This document shows, in pieces, positions 26,723 to 35,487 of a stretch of 64,000 nt of DNA. The position numbers and the translations under genes are program-made. Each line of letters opens with the position of its first letter. Positions within the stretch are counted from its first letter, which is position 1. The notes under the pieces are model-generated. The model was not told where the DNA came from, searched no databases, and saw nothing but the letters and a program-made list of their open reading frames with translations. Source of the DNA: Candidatus Binatia bacterium (lineage in GTDB: Bacteria > Desulfobacterota > Binatia > Bin18); assembly GCA_022826945.1 (NCBI GenBank), contig JAJDTY010000080.1, positions 98,005 through 162,004 of the forward strand. The letters are read 5' to 3'.

Positions 26723-27973
26723 ATGTCAGAAAAAGGGCAGGATCGACACACTCAAATAGTGCGCCTGAATCACCGCGCTTACGCCTTCCCACGTCGGCCT
26801 GTGGTCGTGGTCTGCATAGACGGGTGCGATTCAGCCTATATCAAGACTGGCCTAGCCCAGAACATTCTGCCCAACATCCAGCGCTTTCTCACCAAAGGGT
26901 TTGGCACCTGGGCGGAGGCGGTCGTCCCGACGTTTACGAATCCGAATAACCTGTCCATTGTCACGGGCAGTCCGCCCGCCGTGCATGGGATTTCGGGGAA
27001 TTATTTTCTCGACCCGACAACCGGACAGCCGGTCATGATGACCGACCCCCGCCAGCTCCGCTCCGAAACCCTGCTGGCGCGCTTCTCCCACAGCGGGGCC
27101 AAAGTCATCGTCATCACCGCCAAAGAGAAACTACGCCGTTTGCTCGGCCATGGTCTCGCCGACGGTATATGCTTCTCTGCCGAAAAAGCGCAGGACTGTA
27201 CCATCTCCGTGCACGGTATTGAGAACGTTTGCCAGCAGATTGGCTGTCCACAGCCCGATGTCTACTCTGCCGAGCTGTCACTCTTTGTCCTAGAAGCCGG
27301 TCTCACCCTGCTCGAACAGTACCGACCGGAGCTGATGTATCTCTCGTTGAGTGACTATGTCCAACATAAATATGCACCGGGGAGTGCGGAAGCGGACGCG
27401 TTCTATGCCGCGCTTGACCTTGTGTGTGGTCGGCTGGCTGAAGCGGGAGCCCTGGTTGCCCTCACCGCCGACCATGGCATGAACGCCAAACCGCAGGTCG
27501 TGTTTCTCCAGGATATTCTGAATGCGAGCTGTGGTCAGGGTAAGACACGCGTAATCTGTCCGATTACTGATCCCTATGTGGCCCATCATGGCGCTCTGGG
27601 GTCTTGTGTCCGCGTCTACTGTCTTGGTGCGGACCGGGCCGTTGTGCGGGCTGTCATCGTGGACATTCCTGGGGTTGAAGCGGTTTATGACAGGCCCACC
27701 GCGTGCGAGCGGTTTCTCCTGCCGCCCGACCGTGAGGCCGACCTCCTTGTGCTTGGCGATGAACACACGGCCATTGGGGCGGCGGAGCGAGACCATGACT
27801 TGTCCGCGTTAGGAGCTGTGCCACTCCGCTCTCATGGCGGACGGGCGGAGCAGGTGGTCCCGTTCATCCTTTCTGAGCCCGTCTCCGTAGCCTATCGCCA
27901 ACGCGCAGTAACCGGTCGGCTCAGCAACTTTGACCTGTTCGACTACGCTTTGAATGGGACAAGTGGGTTGTAG
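26723..27973 (+). CDS. Phosphonoacetate hydrolase-like alkaline phosphatase superfamily enzyme
   Basis: A 416-residue protein of the alkaline phosphatase superfamily. VVVCIDGCDSAYIKTG supplies a metal Asp; PTFTNPNNLSIVTGSPPAVH carries the Thr nucleophile position followed by Asn, and GISGNYFLDPTTG follows; TADHGMNAKP and the late HGALGS and SHGGRAEQ His segments supply further metal ligands. This wording matches phosphonoacetate hydrolase (PhnA), which splits phosphonoacetate into acetate and phosphate using zinc. ATG 26723 lies 12 bases after an AGGAGGA stretch; an upstream GTG is unlikely. No other phosphonate genes are nearby, so the substrate remains inference. It is divergent from fabF. 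Confidence 0.78.
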   Translation: MSEKGQDRHTQIVRLNHRAYAFPRRPVVVVCIDGCDSAYIKTGLAQNILPNIQRFLTKGFGTWAEAVVPTFTNPNNLSIVTGSPPAVHGISGNYFLDPTTGQPVMMTDPRQLRSETLLARFSHSGAKVIVITAKEKLRRLLGHGLADGICFSAEKAQDCTISVHGIENVCQQIGCPQPDVYSAELSLFVLEAGLTLLEQYRPELMYLSLSDYVQHKYAPGSAEADAFYAALDLVCGRLAEAGALVALTADHGMNAKPQVVFLQDILNASCGQGKTRVICPITDPYVAHHGALGSCVRVYCLGADRAVVRAVIVDIPGVEAVYDRPTACERFLLPPDREADLLVLGDEHTAIGAAERDHDLSALGAVPLRSHGGRAEQVVPFILSEPVSVAYRQRAVTGRLSNFDLFDYALNGTSGL

Positions 27974-28040
27974 TCTCCCGTACTCTTTTCCGTTTCCTCA
28001 CGCCTTGTGTCGGGAAAATGGAGTCTATAGACTGAAAATA

Positions 28041-28673
28041 ATGGATGTTTTGGGGGTAGTGCAGCAACTGTCCATTTGGGGACTGCCGGTCCTGGTGGCG
28101 GTTATCTTGCACGAGCTCGCGCATGGCTATAGCGCCTATCTACTGGGTGATCCGACCGCCGCCCGAATGGGCCGACTGACCCTGAATCCGATTGCCCATA
28201 TCGATCTGTTTGGAACCCTCTTGTTACCCTTTCTGCTGATCATGACTGGCGCGCCCTTTCTGTTTGGCTATGCCAAGCCCGTTCCCGTAGACTTTACGAA
28301 CCTGCGCAACCCTCGACGAGACATGGTCCGCGTGGCCGCAGCTGGTCCGATTATGAACCTGATCCTAGCCGGATTGTCTGCCTTTGCGCTGAAGTTCCTG
28401 CTGTCCCTCCAACTCATCACCGATGGACTGGTCGCCCGCAATCTGTTGAACAGTGTCCTGATCAATGTTGTCCTCGCCGTCTTCAATTTATTCCCGCTTC
28501 CGCCGCTTGACGGCGGGCGAGTCGCCACCGGACTGCTACCTCGACAGCCGGCTCTTGCGCTCGCTAGGCTTGAGCCCTATGGCATGTTGATCGTGATGCT
28601 GCTGTTGATGACCGGACTTCTGGGCGACATACTTCAACCGCTGACGCTCTTCGTCCTCAGTACGCTCTTGTGA
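28041..28673 (+). CDS. Site-2 protease family (M50) membrane metalloprotease
   Basis: A 210-residue polytopic membrane protein. HELAHGYSAY near residue 30 is the HExxH zinc site and FPLPPLDGGRV near 160 carries the second metal Asp. It has four to six hydrophobic segments and no PDZ domain, as in short M50 proteins often found near trpS and scpAB. The ATG 28041 is chosen because the upstream extension lacks family similarity. The position before trpS-scpA-scpB is a common gene order. Confidence 0.88.
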   Translation: MDVLGVVQQLSIWGLPVLVAVILHELAHGYSAYLLGDPTAARMGRLTLNPIAHIDLFGTLLLPFLLIMTGAPFLFGYAKPVPVDFTNLRNPRRDMVRVAAAGPIMNLILAGLSAFALKFLLSLQLITDGLVARNLLNSVLINVVLAVFNLFPLPPLDGGRVATGLLPRQPALALARLEPYGMLIVMLLLMTGLLGDILQPLTLFVLSTLL

Positions 28674-28683
28674 GAGACGTTTT

Positions 28684-29709
28684 ATGACCGACACCACACC
28701 GACGCGACAAACGATTGTGAGCGGCTTTCGCCCAACCGGTAAGCTTCATCTCGGCCATTTACACGGCACCCTCACCAATTGGGTCCGGCTCCAGAGTGAG
28801 TACCGGTGTTTTTTCTTTGTGGCGGACTGGCATGCCCTGACCACCGGGAAGACGGATGCAGAAAGCATTCGGAGCAATACCGAAGAGATGGTGATTGACT
28901 GGTTAAGCGTCGGGCTCGACCCAAACCAGTCCGTGATTTTTCGGCAGTCCGATGTGAAAGAGCACGCCGAGCTCCACCTCTTGTTTTCAATGATTACGCC
29001 AACGCCGTGGCTGATTCGCAACCCCACCGTTAAAGAGCAAGCGCGTGAGCTGGGCTTTATTGATTCTGATGATGAGGCTGCGGTGGCCACGATTCACTAC
29101 GGGCTGCTCGGCTATCCTGTGCTCCAGGCGGCCGACATCTTGATGTACAAGGCACAGCGGGTTCCGGTCGGGGTCGATCAAGTCCCGCATATTGAACTGA
29201 CCCGCGAGATTGCCCGGCGCTTTAATGCCGTCTATGAGGCCAGGGTCTTTCCTGAGCCTCAGGCTCTGCTGACGGAGATTCCAAAAATTCTTGGCGTTGA
29301 CGGCCGCAAAATGAGTAAGAGCTATGGCAACGCGGTTGTCCTGTCAGACCCGCCGCAGGAGGTCGATACGAAACTGTCGCGGATGATGACCGACCCGCGT
29401 CGGGCGCGGCGACGCGACCCTGGCGATCCAGCCGACTGCCCGGCTTTTCACCTGCACCGCCTCTACTGTACGCCGGAAGAAATCGAATTTGTCACGAATG
29501 GGTGTAAAACAGCAGACATCGGCTGTCTTGAATGCAAGAAGATTATGATCAAGCATGTGCTTGACGATTTGGCACAATTCAGGGAAAAACGAACGTACTG
29601 GGAAAACCACCGCGACGATGTGCGCGACGTCCTCCGGGAAGGGGAACGTCAGGCTCACGGAATCGCCCGTCAAACCATGGCGGAGGTGCGGGAGGTTGTT
29701 GGTGTGTAA
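28684..29709 (+). CDS. trpS: Tryptophanyl-tRNA synthetase
   Basis: A 341-residue class I aminoacyl-tRNA synthetase. The HIGH-type signature is GKLHLGHLHGTL, the Trp/ATP pocket lies near GYPVLQAADILMYKAQRVPV, and the KMSKS loop reads KMSKSYGNAV. It charges tRNA-Trp. It begins 10 bp after the protease gene and is followed by a hairpin element before scpA. Confidence 0.95.
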   Translation: MTDTTPTRQTIVSGFRPTGKLHLGHLHGTLTNWVRLQSEYRCFFFVADWHALTTGKTDAESIRSNTEEMVIDWLSVGLDPNQSVIFRQSDVKEHAELHLLFSMITPTPWLIRNPTVKEQARELGFIDSDDEAAVATIHYGLLGYPVLQAADILMYKAQRVPVGVDQVPHIELTREIARRFNAVYEARVFPEPQALLTEIPKILGVDGRKMSKSYGNAVVLSDPPQEVDTKLSRMMTDPRRARRRDPGDPADCPAFHLHRLYCTPEEIEFVTNGCKTADIGCLECKKIMIKHVLDDLAQFREKRTYWENHRDDVRDVLREGERQAHGIARQTMAEVREVVGV

Positions 29710-29777
29710 GGTGACGGAAGGGTTGGGCCACCAGAGTTGATGAGACGGTGTTGGCTGCCCCTCGTGTCACATGGGAA

Positions 29778-29831
29778 AAAGAGTAAACACGCTCTCCAAG
29801 TCATATAAAGCCGTTAGCGTGTTTACTCTTG
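29778..29831 (-). repeat. Dispersed hairpin element, copy C
   Basis: Perfect 15-bp arms AAGAGTAAACACGCT (29779-29793) and AGCGTGTTTACTCTT (29816-29830) flank a 22-base loop. Read on the minus strand, the core contains GGCTTTATATGACTTGG, matching the other copies. It lies between trpS and scpA and touches alternative upstream starts of scpA. Confidence 0.88.
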
Positions 29832-29873
29832 ATGACGAACGGCGAAGAGCGTCCAGCCGACAAAGCCCTTTCC

Positions 29874-30620
29874 ATGTCTTATCGCGTTAAACTCGACGTC
29901 TTTGAGGGCCCGCTCGACTTATTGCTCCACCTCGTCAAAAAGAACGAAGTGGAGTTGCCCGATATTCCCATTGTCGCAATTACCGACCAGTATTTAGCCT
30001 ACCTCGACCTCCTCAAACAGCTCGATCTTGACATCGCCGGAGAATATCTGGTGATGGCGGCGAGCCTGCTCTACCTCAAATCGCGCCTCCTGCTGCCTCT
30101 TGAGGAAACCCCTGAAGAAGAAGAGGGCGAAGACCCGCGCGCAGAACTGGCTCGACAATTGCTCGAATACCAGCGCTTCAAAGAAGCGGCCGAGACGCTG
30201 ATCGGTCGAGAGATGCTCAACCGCGACGTGTTTGTTCGGCCCCCCATGCCCGTTGAACCGGATGGCAAAGACGATATCGTGTATGACTTGTCGCTGGGTG
30301 ATCTGCTTGATGCTCTGCAGGATGTGATGGCACGTGCAGACTCTCAGGAGGCGCATCAGATCATGCTTGAGCATGTGTCTTTGCGTGACCGACTGCGGGC
30401 CGTGCTTGATACCTTACGGGAAAAAAGAGAGGTATTTTTTGAGCATCTCTTTCCCCAGAATTCAACCCGACTGCAGGTCCTGGTGACCTTCCTGGCCGTC
30501 CTCGAACTGGTCCGCAATCGGATGATCCATGTGCGCCAAGAGAATGCCTTTGGTCCGATCGTTGCCTCCCTGGCGGTGAGCCCAGAGGAGCCCTTACCCG
30601 AAGCCCTCGGAAACCTATGA
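29874..30620 (+). CDS. scpA: Segregation and condensation protein A
   Basis: About 248 residues of kleisin ScpA. The N-terminus MSYRVKLDVFEGPLDLLLHL is the SMC-neck binding helix; an acidic linker (EETPEEEEGEDPRAELARQL) precedes the C-terminal winged helix (LEHLFPQNSTRLQVLVTFLA). It bridges the SMC dimer in chromosome condensation. ATG 29874 is preferred to upstream TTG/ATG (29829/29832), which lie at the end of a repeat. Its stop overlaps the scpB start (ATGA). Confidence 0.92.
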   Translation: MSYRVKLDVFEGPLDLLLHLVKKNEVELPDIPIVAITDQYLAYLDLLKQLDLDIAGEYLVMAASLLYLKSRLLLPLEETPEEEEGEDPRAELARQLLEYQRFKEAAETLIGREMLNRDVFVRPPMPVEPDGKDDIVYDLSLGDLLDALQDVMARADSQEAHQIMLEHVSLRDRLRAVLDTLREKREVFFEHLFPQNSTRLQVLVTFLAVLELVRNRMIHVRQENAFGPIVASLAVSPEEPLPEALGNL

Positions 30621-31312
30621 ACACAGATTACATCAAGGCGATTGTCGAAAGTCTGTTGTTTGCCTCTGGCGTGCCCCTGCCGCTTCGCCGTCTGGTTGAG
30701 GTCACTGGCGCAACCAAGGCGGAAGTGAAGGAGGCCCTCGCCGCCCTGCGTGCCGAGTATACCGGCCCCTACCGAGGGGTGCGGCTCCGAGAAGTCGCGG
30801 GCGGCTATCAGTTTCGGACGGTTGCCGATTATGCCGACTATGTGAAAGCCCTGGGTCGGGATAAACCGGTCAAGTTGAGCCGGGCGGCCCTCGAAACGCT
30901 CGCCATTATCGCCTATCGTCAGCCCTTGACCAAGATCGAGATTGAAGCCATTCGTGGCGTCGATGTGGACGGCGTGTTAAACTCGCTCCTCACGCGCAAG
31001 CTCATTACCGTCCTGGGACGCAAAGACGTGCCCGGCCGCCCATGGATATACGGGACGAGCCAGCAGTTTCTTGAAGTTTTCAATCTGGAGAGTATTACCA
31101 ACCTCCCCCCGTTGCCCGACATCCATGAGCCGACGGCAAACGCGCATGCAGAAGACACCTCGGACTCAACGGCTCCAGAAGATTCTGAGTCAGGCCGGGG
31201 TCTCTTCGCGACGGGCGGCGGAACGGTTGATCCAAGCCGGCCGGGTGCGAGTGAATGGACAAACGGTCACGCGTCTGGGAACAACGGCGGACCCGCGACA
31301 GGATCGCATTGA
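30617..31312 (+). CDS. scpB: Segregation and condensation protein B
   Basis: A 231-residue protein: two winged-helix domains within about residues 1-170, with YIKAIVESLLFASGVPL, GVRLREVAGGYQFRT, SRAALETLAIIAYRQPLTK and RKDVPGRPWIYGT. The remaining ~60 residues are low-complexity and are encoded over the first part of rluB in another frame (31125-31312 shared). Typical ScpB proteins end near the start of that tail. It works with ScpA and SMC. Confidence 0.92.
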   Translation: MNTDYIKAIVESLLFASGVPLPLRRLVEVTGATKAEVKEALAALRAEYTGPYRGVRLREVAGGYQFRTVADYADYVKALGRDKPVKLSRAALETLAIIAYRQPLTKIEIEAIRGVDVDGVLNSLLTRKLITVLGRKDVPGRPWIYGTSQQFLEVFNLESITNLPPLPDIHEPTANAHAEDTSDSTAPEDSESGRGLFATGGGTVDPSRPGASEWTNGHASGNNGGPATGSH

Positions 31313-31889
31313 GTGCGATGGCCATCTGATCGATTTGCCCACCGGTTGGCTGTATTTCCTGCTGCATAAACCATCGCGCGTGGTCAGCACCCTCAAAGAC
31401 CCGGAAGGCCGTCCAACGGTCCGCGATTTGCTCTCCGGCGTTCGCGAACGTCTCTTTCCGGTCGGCCGCCTCGACTATGACTCGTCCGGGCTGCTGCTGC
31501 TGACCAATGACGGCGCGCTAACGGAACGTCTTCTCCATCCCCGTTTTCAGGTGCCCCGCACCTATCAGGCAAAGGTCGGTGGTGTTGTCACCGGAAAAGC
31601 GCTGGCCGAGCTTCGCCACGGCGTACAATTGGACGACGGCACTCGCGCGGCTCCCGCCAAGGCGCATATTCTCCGAGCAACGGCTCGGAAGACCTGGCTC
31701 GAACTGGTGCTGCGCGAAGGACGCAACCGCGAGGTGCGCCGGATGTGTGAGGCGCTCGGCTATCGGGTGGAGAAACTGGTCCGCGTGCAGTACGGCCCGC
31801 TCAGTTTGGACGTTCCGGTGGGTGCCTACCGGATGCTGACCCCGCAAGAGGTCAAACGACTGAAGCATCTGGTTGAAAGGCCTGCGTAA
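31125..31889 (+). CDS. rluB: 23S rRNA pseudouridine synthase, RluB type
   Basis: About 254 residues: an N-terminal S4 RNA-binding domain (RLQKILSQAGVSSRRAAE) and an RsuA/RluB-type pseudouridine synthase domain with the catalytic GRLDYDSSGLLLLTNDG and a C-terminal GRNREVRRMCEALGY. It isomerises a uridine in 23S rRNA. ATG 31125 is used; 31146 is an alternative that still lies inside scpB. The overlap with scpB is about 170-190 bp. scpA-scpB-rluB is a widespread order. Confidence 0.9.
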   Translation: MSRRQTRMQKTPRTQRLQKILSQAGVSSRRAAERLIQAGRVRVNGQTVTRLGTTADPRQDRIECDGHLIDLPTGWLYFLLHKPSRVVSTLKDPEGRPTVRDLLSGVRERLFPVGRLDYDSSGLLLLTNDGALTERLLHPRFQVPRTYQAKVGGVVTGKALAELRHGVQLDDGTRAAPAKAHILRATARKTWLELVLREGRNREVRRMCEALGYRVEKLVRVQYGPLSLDVPVGAYRMLTPQEVKRLKHLVERPA

Positions 31890-31972
31890 TCACGGCCTTA
31901 ATCTTGGTCTTGACGCCATCTTTTCAGGGCGCTACATCTATCCGACGCGGTGTCAGCCGCATTGTTGTCCTG

Positions 31973-32046
<74 letters not shown>

Positions 32047-32051
32047 CCTAT

Positions 32052-32086
32052 GAGAGTCCCGTAAGTTCAAGAACTGCGGGACTCTC
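32052..32086 (+). terminator. Strong hairpin after the initiator tRNA
   Basis: GAGAGTCCCG (32052-32061) pairs perfectly with CGGGACTCTC (32077-32086), and an inner AGTTC/GAACT stem closes on two A. There is no T-run after it, so it may act as a processing or weak termination structure. Confidence 0.55.
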
Positions 32087-32127
32087 GCCATGTATACGGC
32101 CCGCTAAACAAGCGAGATTGTGTACCT

Positions 32128-33867
32128 ATGGAATCAGACACGACGCGCGGCAAAGACTCCATTCGCTACGAACCCAACGAAAACCCACCGCCCCTTCTCT
32201 CCTTCGGTATCGGCTTTCAGGCGGCCATGCTGGTGATAGGCGGGATAGTGTTGACTCCCGCGATTGTGATCCGAGCGGCCGACCAGAGTGAGGTCTATCT
32301 ATCGTGGGCGATCTTCGCGGCGCTTATCATCAGTGGGTCAACCACCGTCCTGCAAGCCGTACGGGTCGGACGCTTCGGAGCCGGTCACATCCTGATCATG
32401 GGGACCTCCGGCGCCTTTATCGCGGTATGTATCACTGCCCTGGTGGAGGGCGGGCCGGCCCTACTGGCGACGCTCATCTTTATCTCGTCCCTGTTTCAGT
32501 TCGCCCTGGCGACCCGGCTGTCGCTCTTACGACGGATCATTACGCCGGTTGTTTCGGGTACGGTGGTCGCGCTGATTGCCGTGACCATTATGCCTATCGC
32601 ATTTCAGATGGCGTCGGTCGTGCCCGAGGGTACGTCGTCGGCAGCAGCGCCGGTGTCCGCCACGGCCACCCTGGTCGCGATTGCGGTGCTGGCATTGCGC
32701 GCGTCAGGAGTATGGCGGCTCTGGGCACCGGTTATCGGCATCGCAGTAGGCTGTGTGGTTGCTTCGTTCTTCGGGCTCTATGACGTTGCGCGCGTGGTCG
32801 AGGCGGATTGGGTTGGCATGCCGACATCCGGCTGGCCCGGCTTTGACCTGTCATTTGGGAGCGAATTCTGGGTGCTTCTGCCCGCATTTGTGTTTGTGAC
32901 CCTGGTCGGTGCCATTGAAACAATAGGTGATTCAGTGGCCATTCAGCGCGTCTCATGGCGCACCCCCCGAGCGGTCGATTTCCGGACGGTCCAGGGAGCG
33001 GTGAATGCCGATGGTCTGGGCAATCTGTTGTCCGGTCTGGCCAGTACTGTACCGAATACGACCTACTCGAGCAGCATCCCGCTCACCGAATTGACCGGCG
33101 TGGCGGCGCGCAATGTCGGGGTCAGCCTCGGTCTCATCTTCGTCGCTCTCGCCTTTCTGCCCAAGGTGGCGGCCCTGATACTCGCCATTCCCAGCCCGGT
33201 GGTTGCCGCCTATCTCATGGTGCTGATGGGTATGCTTTTCGTCCAGGGTATGAAGATCGTCATGCAGGACGGGCTCGACTACCGGAAAGGCGTGGTAGTC
33301 GGGCTTTCCTTCTGGCTCGGCGCGGGCTTTCAGAACCAGGACATCTTTGCCGCCCAACTCGGCGAGCAGTGGGGGGTGCTGCTCGGCAATGGCATGACAG
33401 CTGGCGGTCTGGCCGTTCTTGTTCTGACCCTGTTTACGGAGCTGACGGGTCCGCGCCGTCACCGCCTGGAAATGGACTTGGACATAACGGCTCTGCCCAA
33501 GATCGACGGGTTTCTACGCGAGTTGGCGTCACGCTTCAATTGGAATACCGCCTCGACGGAGCGTTTGTGTGCGGCCGGTGAGGAAACGCTGCTGAGTCTG
33601 GTGCAGCCGGAGGATGAAACCGCCCCCGACAAGCGGCGGCTCTTTGTTGTTGCGCGTGGCGACAGCGCGGCAGTCGAGTTGGAATTTGTGGCCGCGGTCG
33701 GGGATGAAAATCTCGAAGACCGCATGGTCTTGCTCGGTGAGGGGAGTGCCACACCCGAAGAGCACGAGATTTCTCTCCGCCTGCTGAAACATTTCGCGGC
33801 CTCGGTCCGCCACCAGCAATACCACGATATCGACATCGTAACCGTGCGGGTCGAGGCGGCACGCTAG
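32128..33867 (+). CDS. NCS2 (xanthine/uracil permease) family transporter with C-terminal extension
   Basis: A 579-residue protein. Residues about 20-440 form a polytopic NCS2/nucleobase:cation symporter core, with GIGFQAAMLVIGG, GAGHILIMGTSGAFI, a central ATPVVSG-like RIITPVVSGTVVALI, ETIGDSVAIQR and VNADGLGNLLSGLASTVPNTTYS, which holds the NAT-type helix-10 motif. Residues about 455-579 form a soluble extension (DITALPKIDGFLRELASRF, TERLCAAGEETLLSL) resembling anti-sigma/HATPase-like domains but without a clear N-box Asn or G-box. The transport substrate (xanthine, uracil, urate or other) is unknown. It follows the tRNA and converges on the amidase. Confidence 0.82.
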   Translation: MESDTTRGKDSIRYEPNENPPPLLSFGIGFQAAMLVIGGIVLTPAIVIRAADQSEVYLSWAIFAALIISGSTTVLQAVRVGRFGAGHILIMGTSGAFIAVCITALVEGGPALLATLIFISSLFQFALATRLSLLRRIITPVVSGTVVALIAVTIMPIAFQMASVVPEGTSSAAAPVSATATLVAIAVLALRASGVWRLWAPVIGIAVGCVVASFFGLYDVARVVEADWVGMPTSGWPGFDLSFGSEFWVLLPAFVFVTLVGAIETIGDSVAIQRVSWRTPRAVDFRTVQGAVNADGLGNLLSGLASTVPNTTYSSSIPLTELTGVAARNVGVSLGLIFVALAFLPKVAALILAIPSPVVAAYLMVLMGMLFVQGMKIVMQDGLDYRKGVVVGLSFWLGAGFQNQDIFAAQLGEQWGVLLGNGMTAGGLAVLVLTLFTELTGPRRHRLEMDLDITALPKIDGFLRELASRFNWNTASTERLCAAGEETLLSLVQPEDETAPDKRRLFVVARGDSAAVELEFVAAVGDENLEDRMVLLGEGSATPEEHEISLRLLKHFAASVRHQQYHDIDIVTVRVEAAR

Positions 33868-33894
33868 GCGGGGATCATCTTCGGCCTGCAACCC

Positions 33895-35310
33895 CTACCC
33901 AACGGACGGTTTGGTCGCTTGCCAGGGGCATAGCTTCTCGAACGCCGCGGAGGCGCGCAACACGCCAGCGTCGTCAAACCGTCGTCCCACGATCTGAAGT
34001 CCGACTGGTAATCCATCTTTGGTAAACCCGCACGGAATGGACGCCGCGGGATTCCCGGTCAGATTGAAGGGAAACGTAAAGGTGAGCCACTCGTACGGGG
34101 CGAGCCGGGTGCCGTTTACCGATTTGGCATTGTCGAGCCCGACCGCAAACGGCGGGCAGGGCAGGGTCGGGGTGAGCAGCAGGGTGTATTTCTCAAAAAA
34201 TTTCTGGACTCCGGTATTCCAGTCCAAGCGTGTGAACCACGAGTCAATATAGTGGTTGGCTTTCCATTTATGCGTTTTCTCAATCAGCTTCACCAGATTG
34301 GGGTCTATATCCGACCGGCGCGTTTTGAGGGCCGGCCCCAACCGGGCGGCAATCCCGCCACAAAACAGCCCCTCCCAGGCCGGTTGCGGGTTTGGCCACC
34401 TGGGTTTGACAGTCTCGACTCGACACCCCAAATCCCTGAACCGGCGGGCCGCTTTGGCGCACAGGGCTTTGACCTCCGGGTCAAGCGCCTTGGTAAAGCC
34501 CAGATCATCACACCATGCCACCCGCCAGCCTTCCATTGAGCCCTTAAGGGCTTTGACATAGTCGGTCGTGTCAGCCGGCAGAGAGTACTGATCGTGCCCG
34601 TCCGGTCCGGCTGTGACGTTCAGCATGAGCGCGGCATCGGCCACCGTCCGCGTCATCGGCCCGACATGCGACAAACTCCAGGCTCCGCTCGGCGGGTACA
34701 CGGGAATCCGGCCAAAGGACGGCTTGATCCCGTACACCCCGCTGAACGACGAAGGAATCCGAATCGAGCCGCCCCCGTCCGTCCCTATGGCAAGGGGTCC
34801 TAGGCCGGCTGCAATTGCTGCTCCGGCTCCACCGCTTGAGCCGCCCGGCGTCAGGGCGACATTCCACGGATTCCGGGTTGGTCCGAACAAGAGATTGTGA
34901 GTCACCCCAAGCCAGCCAAATGTTGGCGTATTTGTTTTGCCAAGTTGAATAGCCCCCGCCGTTTTCATGCGTGCCACCATGGGGGCATCTTCGGTCGGGA
35001 TATTGTCGGCGAAGAGCGGAGTCCCAAACGTCGTACGAACCCCTTTGGTTATCACCAGATCCTTGGTTGAGAACGGAACGCCGTGGAGTGGACCAAGTGA
35101 AGCTGACCGCTGCATCAGCATCTTCTCGGCTTTGCGCGCGTCGCGCAGCGCGGCTCTGTCCGTCAAGGTGACAAAGGCATTAAGCTGCAGGTTGAGTTGG
35201 TCAATCCGATCAAGTATTGCTCGCGTGACCTCGACCGGGGAGAGCTGTTTGCGCCGAATCGCTTTCGCCAGTTCGGTTGCGGGCAGCCAGCAGATATCGT
35301 CCTTTGCCAT
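33895..35310 (-). CDS. Amidase (amidase signature family)
   Basis: A 471-residue amidase-signature enzyme. The Ser-cisSer-Lys triad is visible as STKDLVITKG (Lys), TPGGSSGGAGAAIAAG (cis-Ser) and GTDGGGSIRIPSSFSG (nucleophile). It cleaves amide bonds; the substrate is unknown. ATG 35310 has a strong AAAGGAGGA upstream, so the extra 64 residues of the longer frame are rejected. It lies divergent to an alpha/beta hydrolase and two genes from a dimethylformamidase pair, so an amide-degrading neighbourhood is plausible. Confidence 0.9.
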   Translation of the reverse strand: MAKDDICWLPATELAKAIRRKQLSPVEVTRAILDRIDQLNLQLNAFVTLTDRAALRDARKAEKMLMQRSASLGPLHGVPFSTKDLVITKGVRTTFGTPLFADNIPTEDAPMVARMKTAGAIQLGKTNTPTFGWLGVTHNLLFGPTRNPWNVALTPGGSSGGAGAAIAAGLGPLAIGTDGGGSIRIPSSFSGVYGIKPSFGRIPVYPPSGAWSLSHVGPMTRTVADAALMLNVTAGPDGHDQYSLPADTTDYVKALKGSMEGWRVAWCDDLGFTKALDPEVKALCAKAARRFRDLGCRVETVKPRWPNPQPAWEGLFCGGIAARLGPALKTRRSDIDPNLVKLIEKTHKWKANHYIDSWFTRLDWNTGVQKFFEKYTLLLTPTLPCPPFAVGLDNAKSVNGTRLAPYEWLTFTFPFNLTGNPAASIPCGFTKDGLPVGLQIVGRRFDDAGVLRASAAFEKLCPWQATKPSVG

Positions 35311-35487
35311 GGTATCCTCCTTTGCCTTCTCTGTGTACGAATCTTCCAGACAAGAGGCAAGCTCCTCTGGAACAAGAAGGCGGCATCTCTCTGATAATCC
35401 TACCTTGCCCCTGTTTGGGCTGAATGGTAGGGTTCCCCTCGCCTTTACGGTTCGTCCCTCGACTGGAACATATTCAGGAGTGCATAC

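Noticed and set aside
34252-34561. Plus-strand ORFs inside the amidase gene
   Set aside because: They are antisense or frame shadows of a clear amidase.
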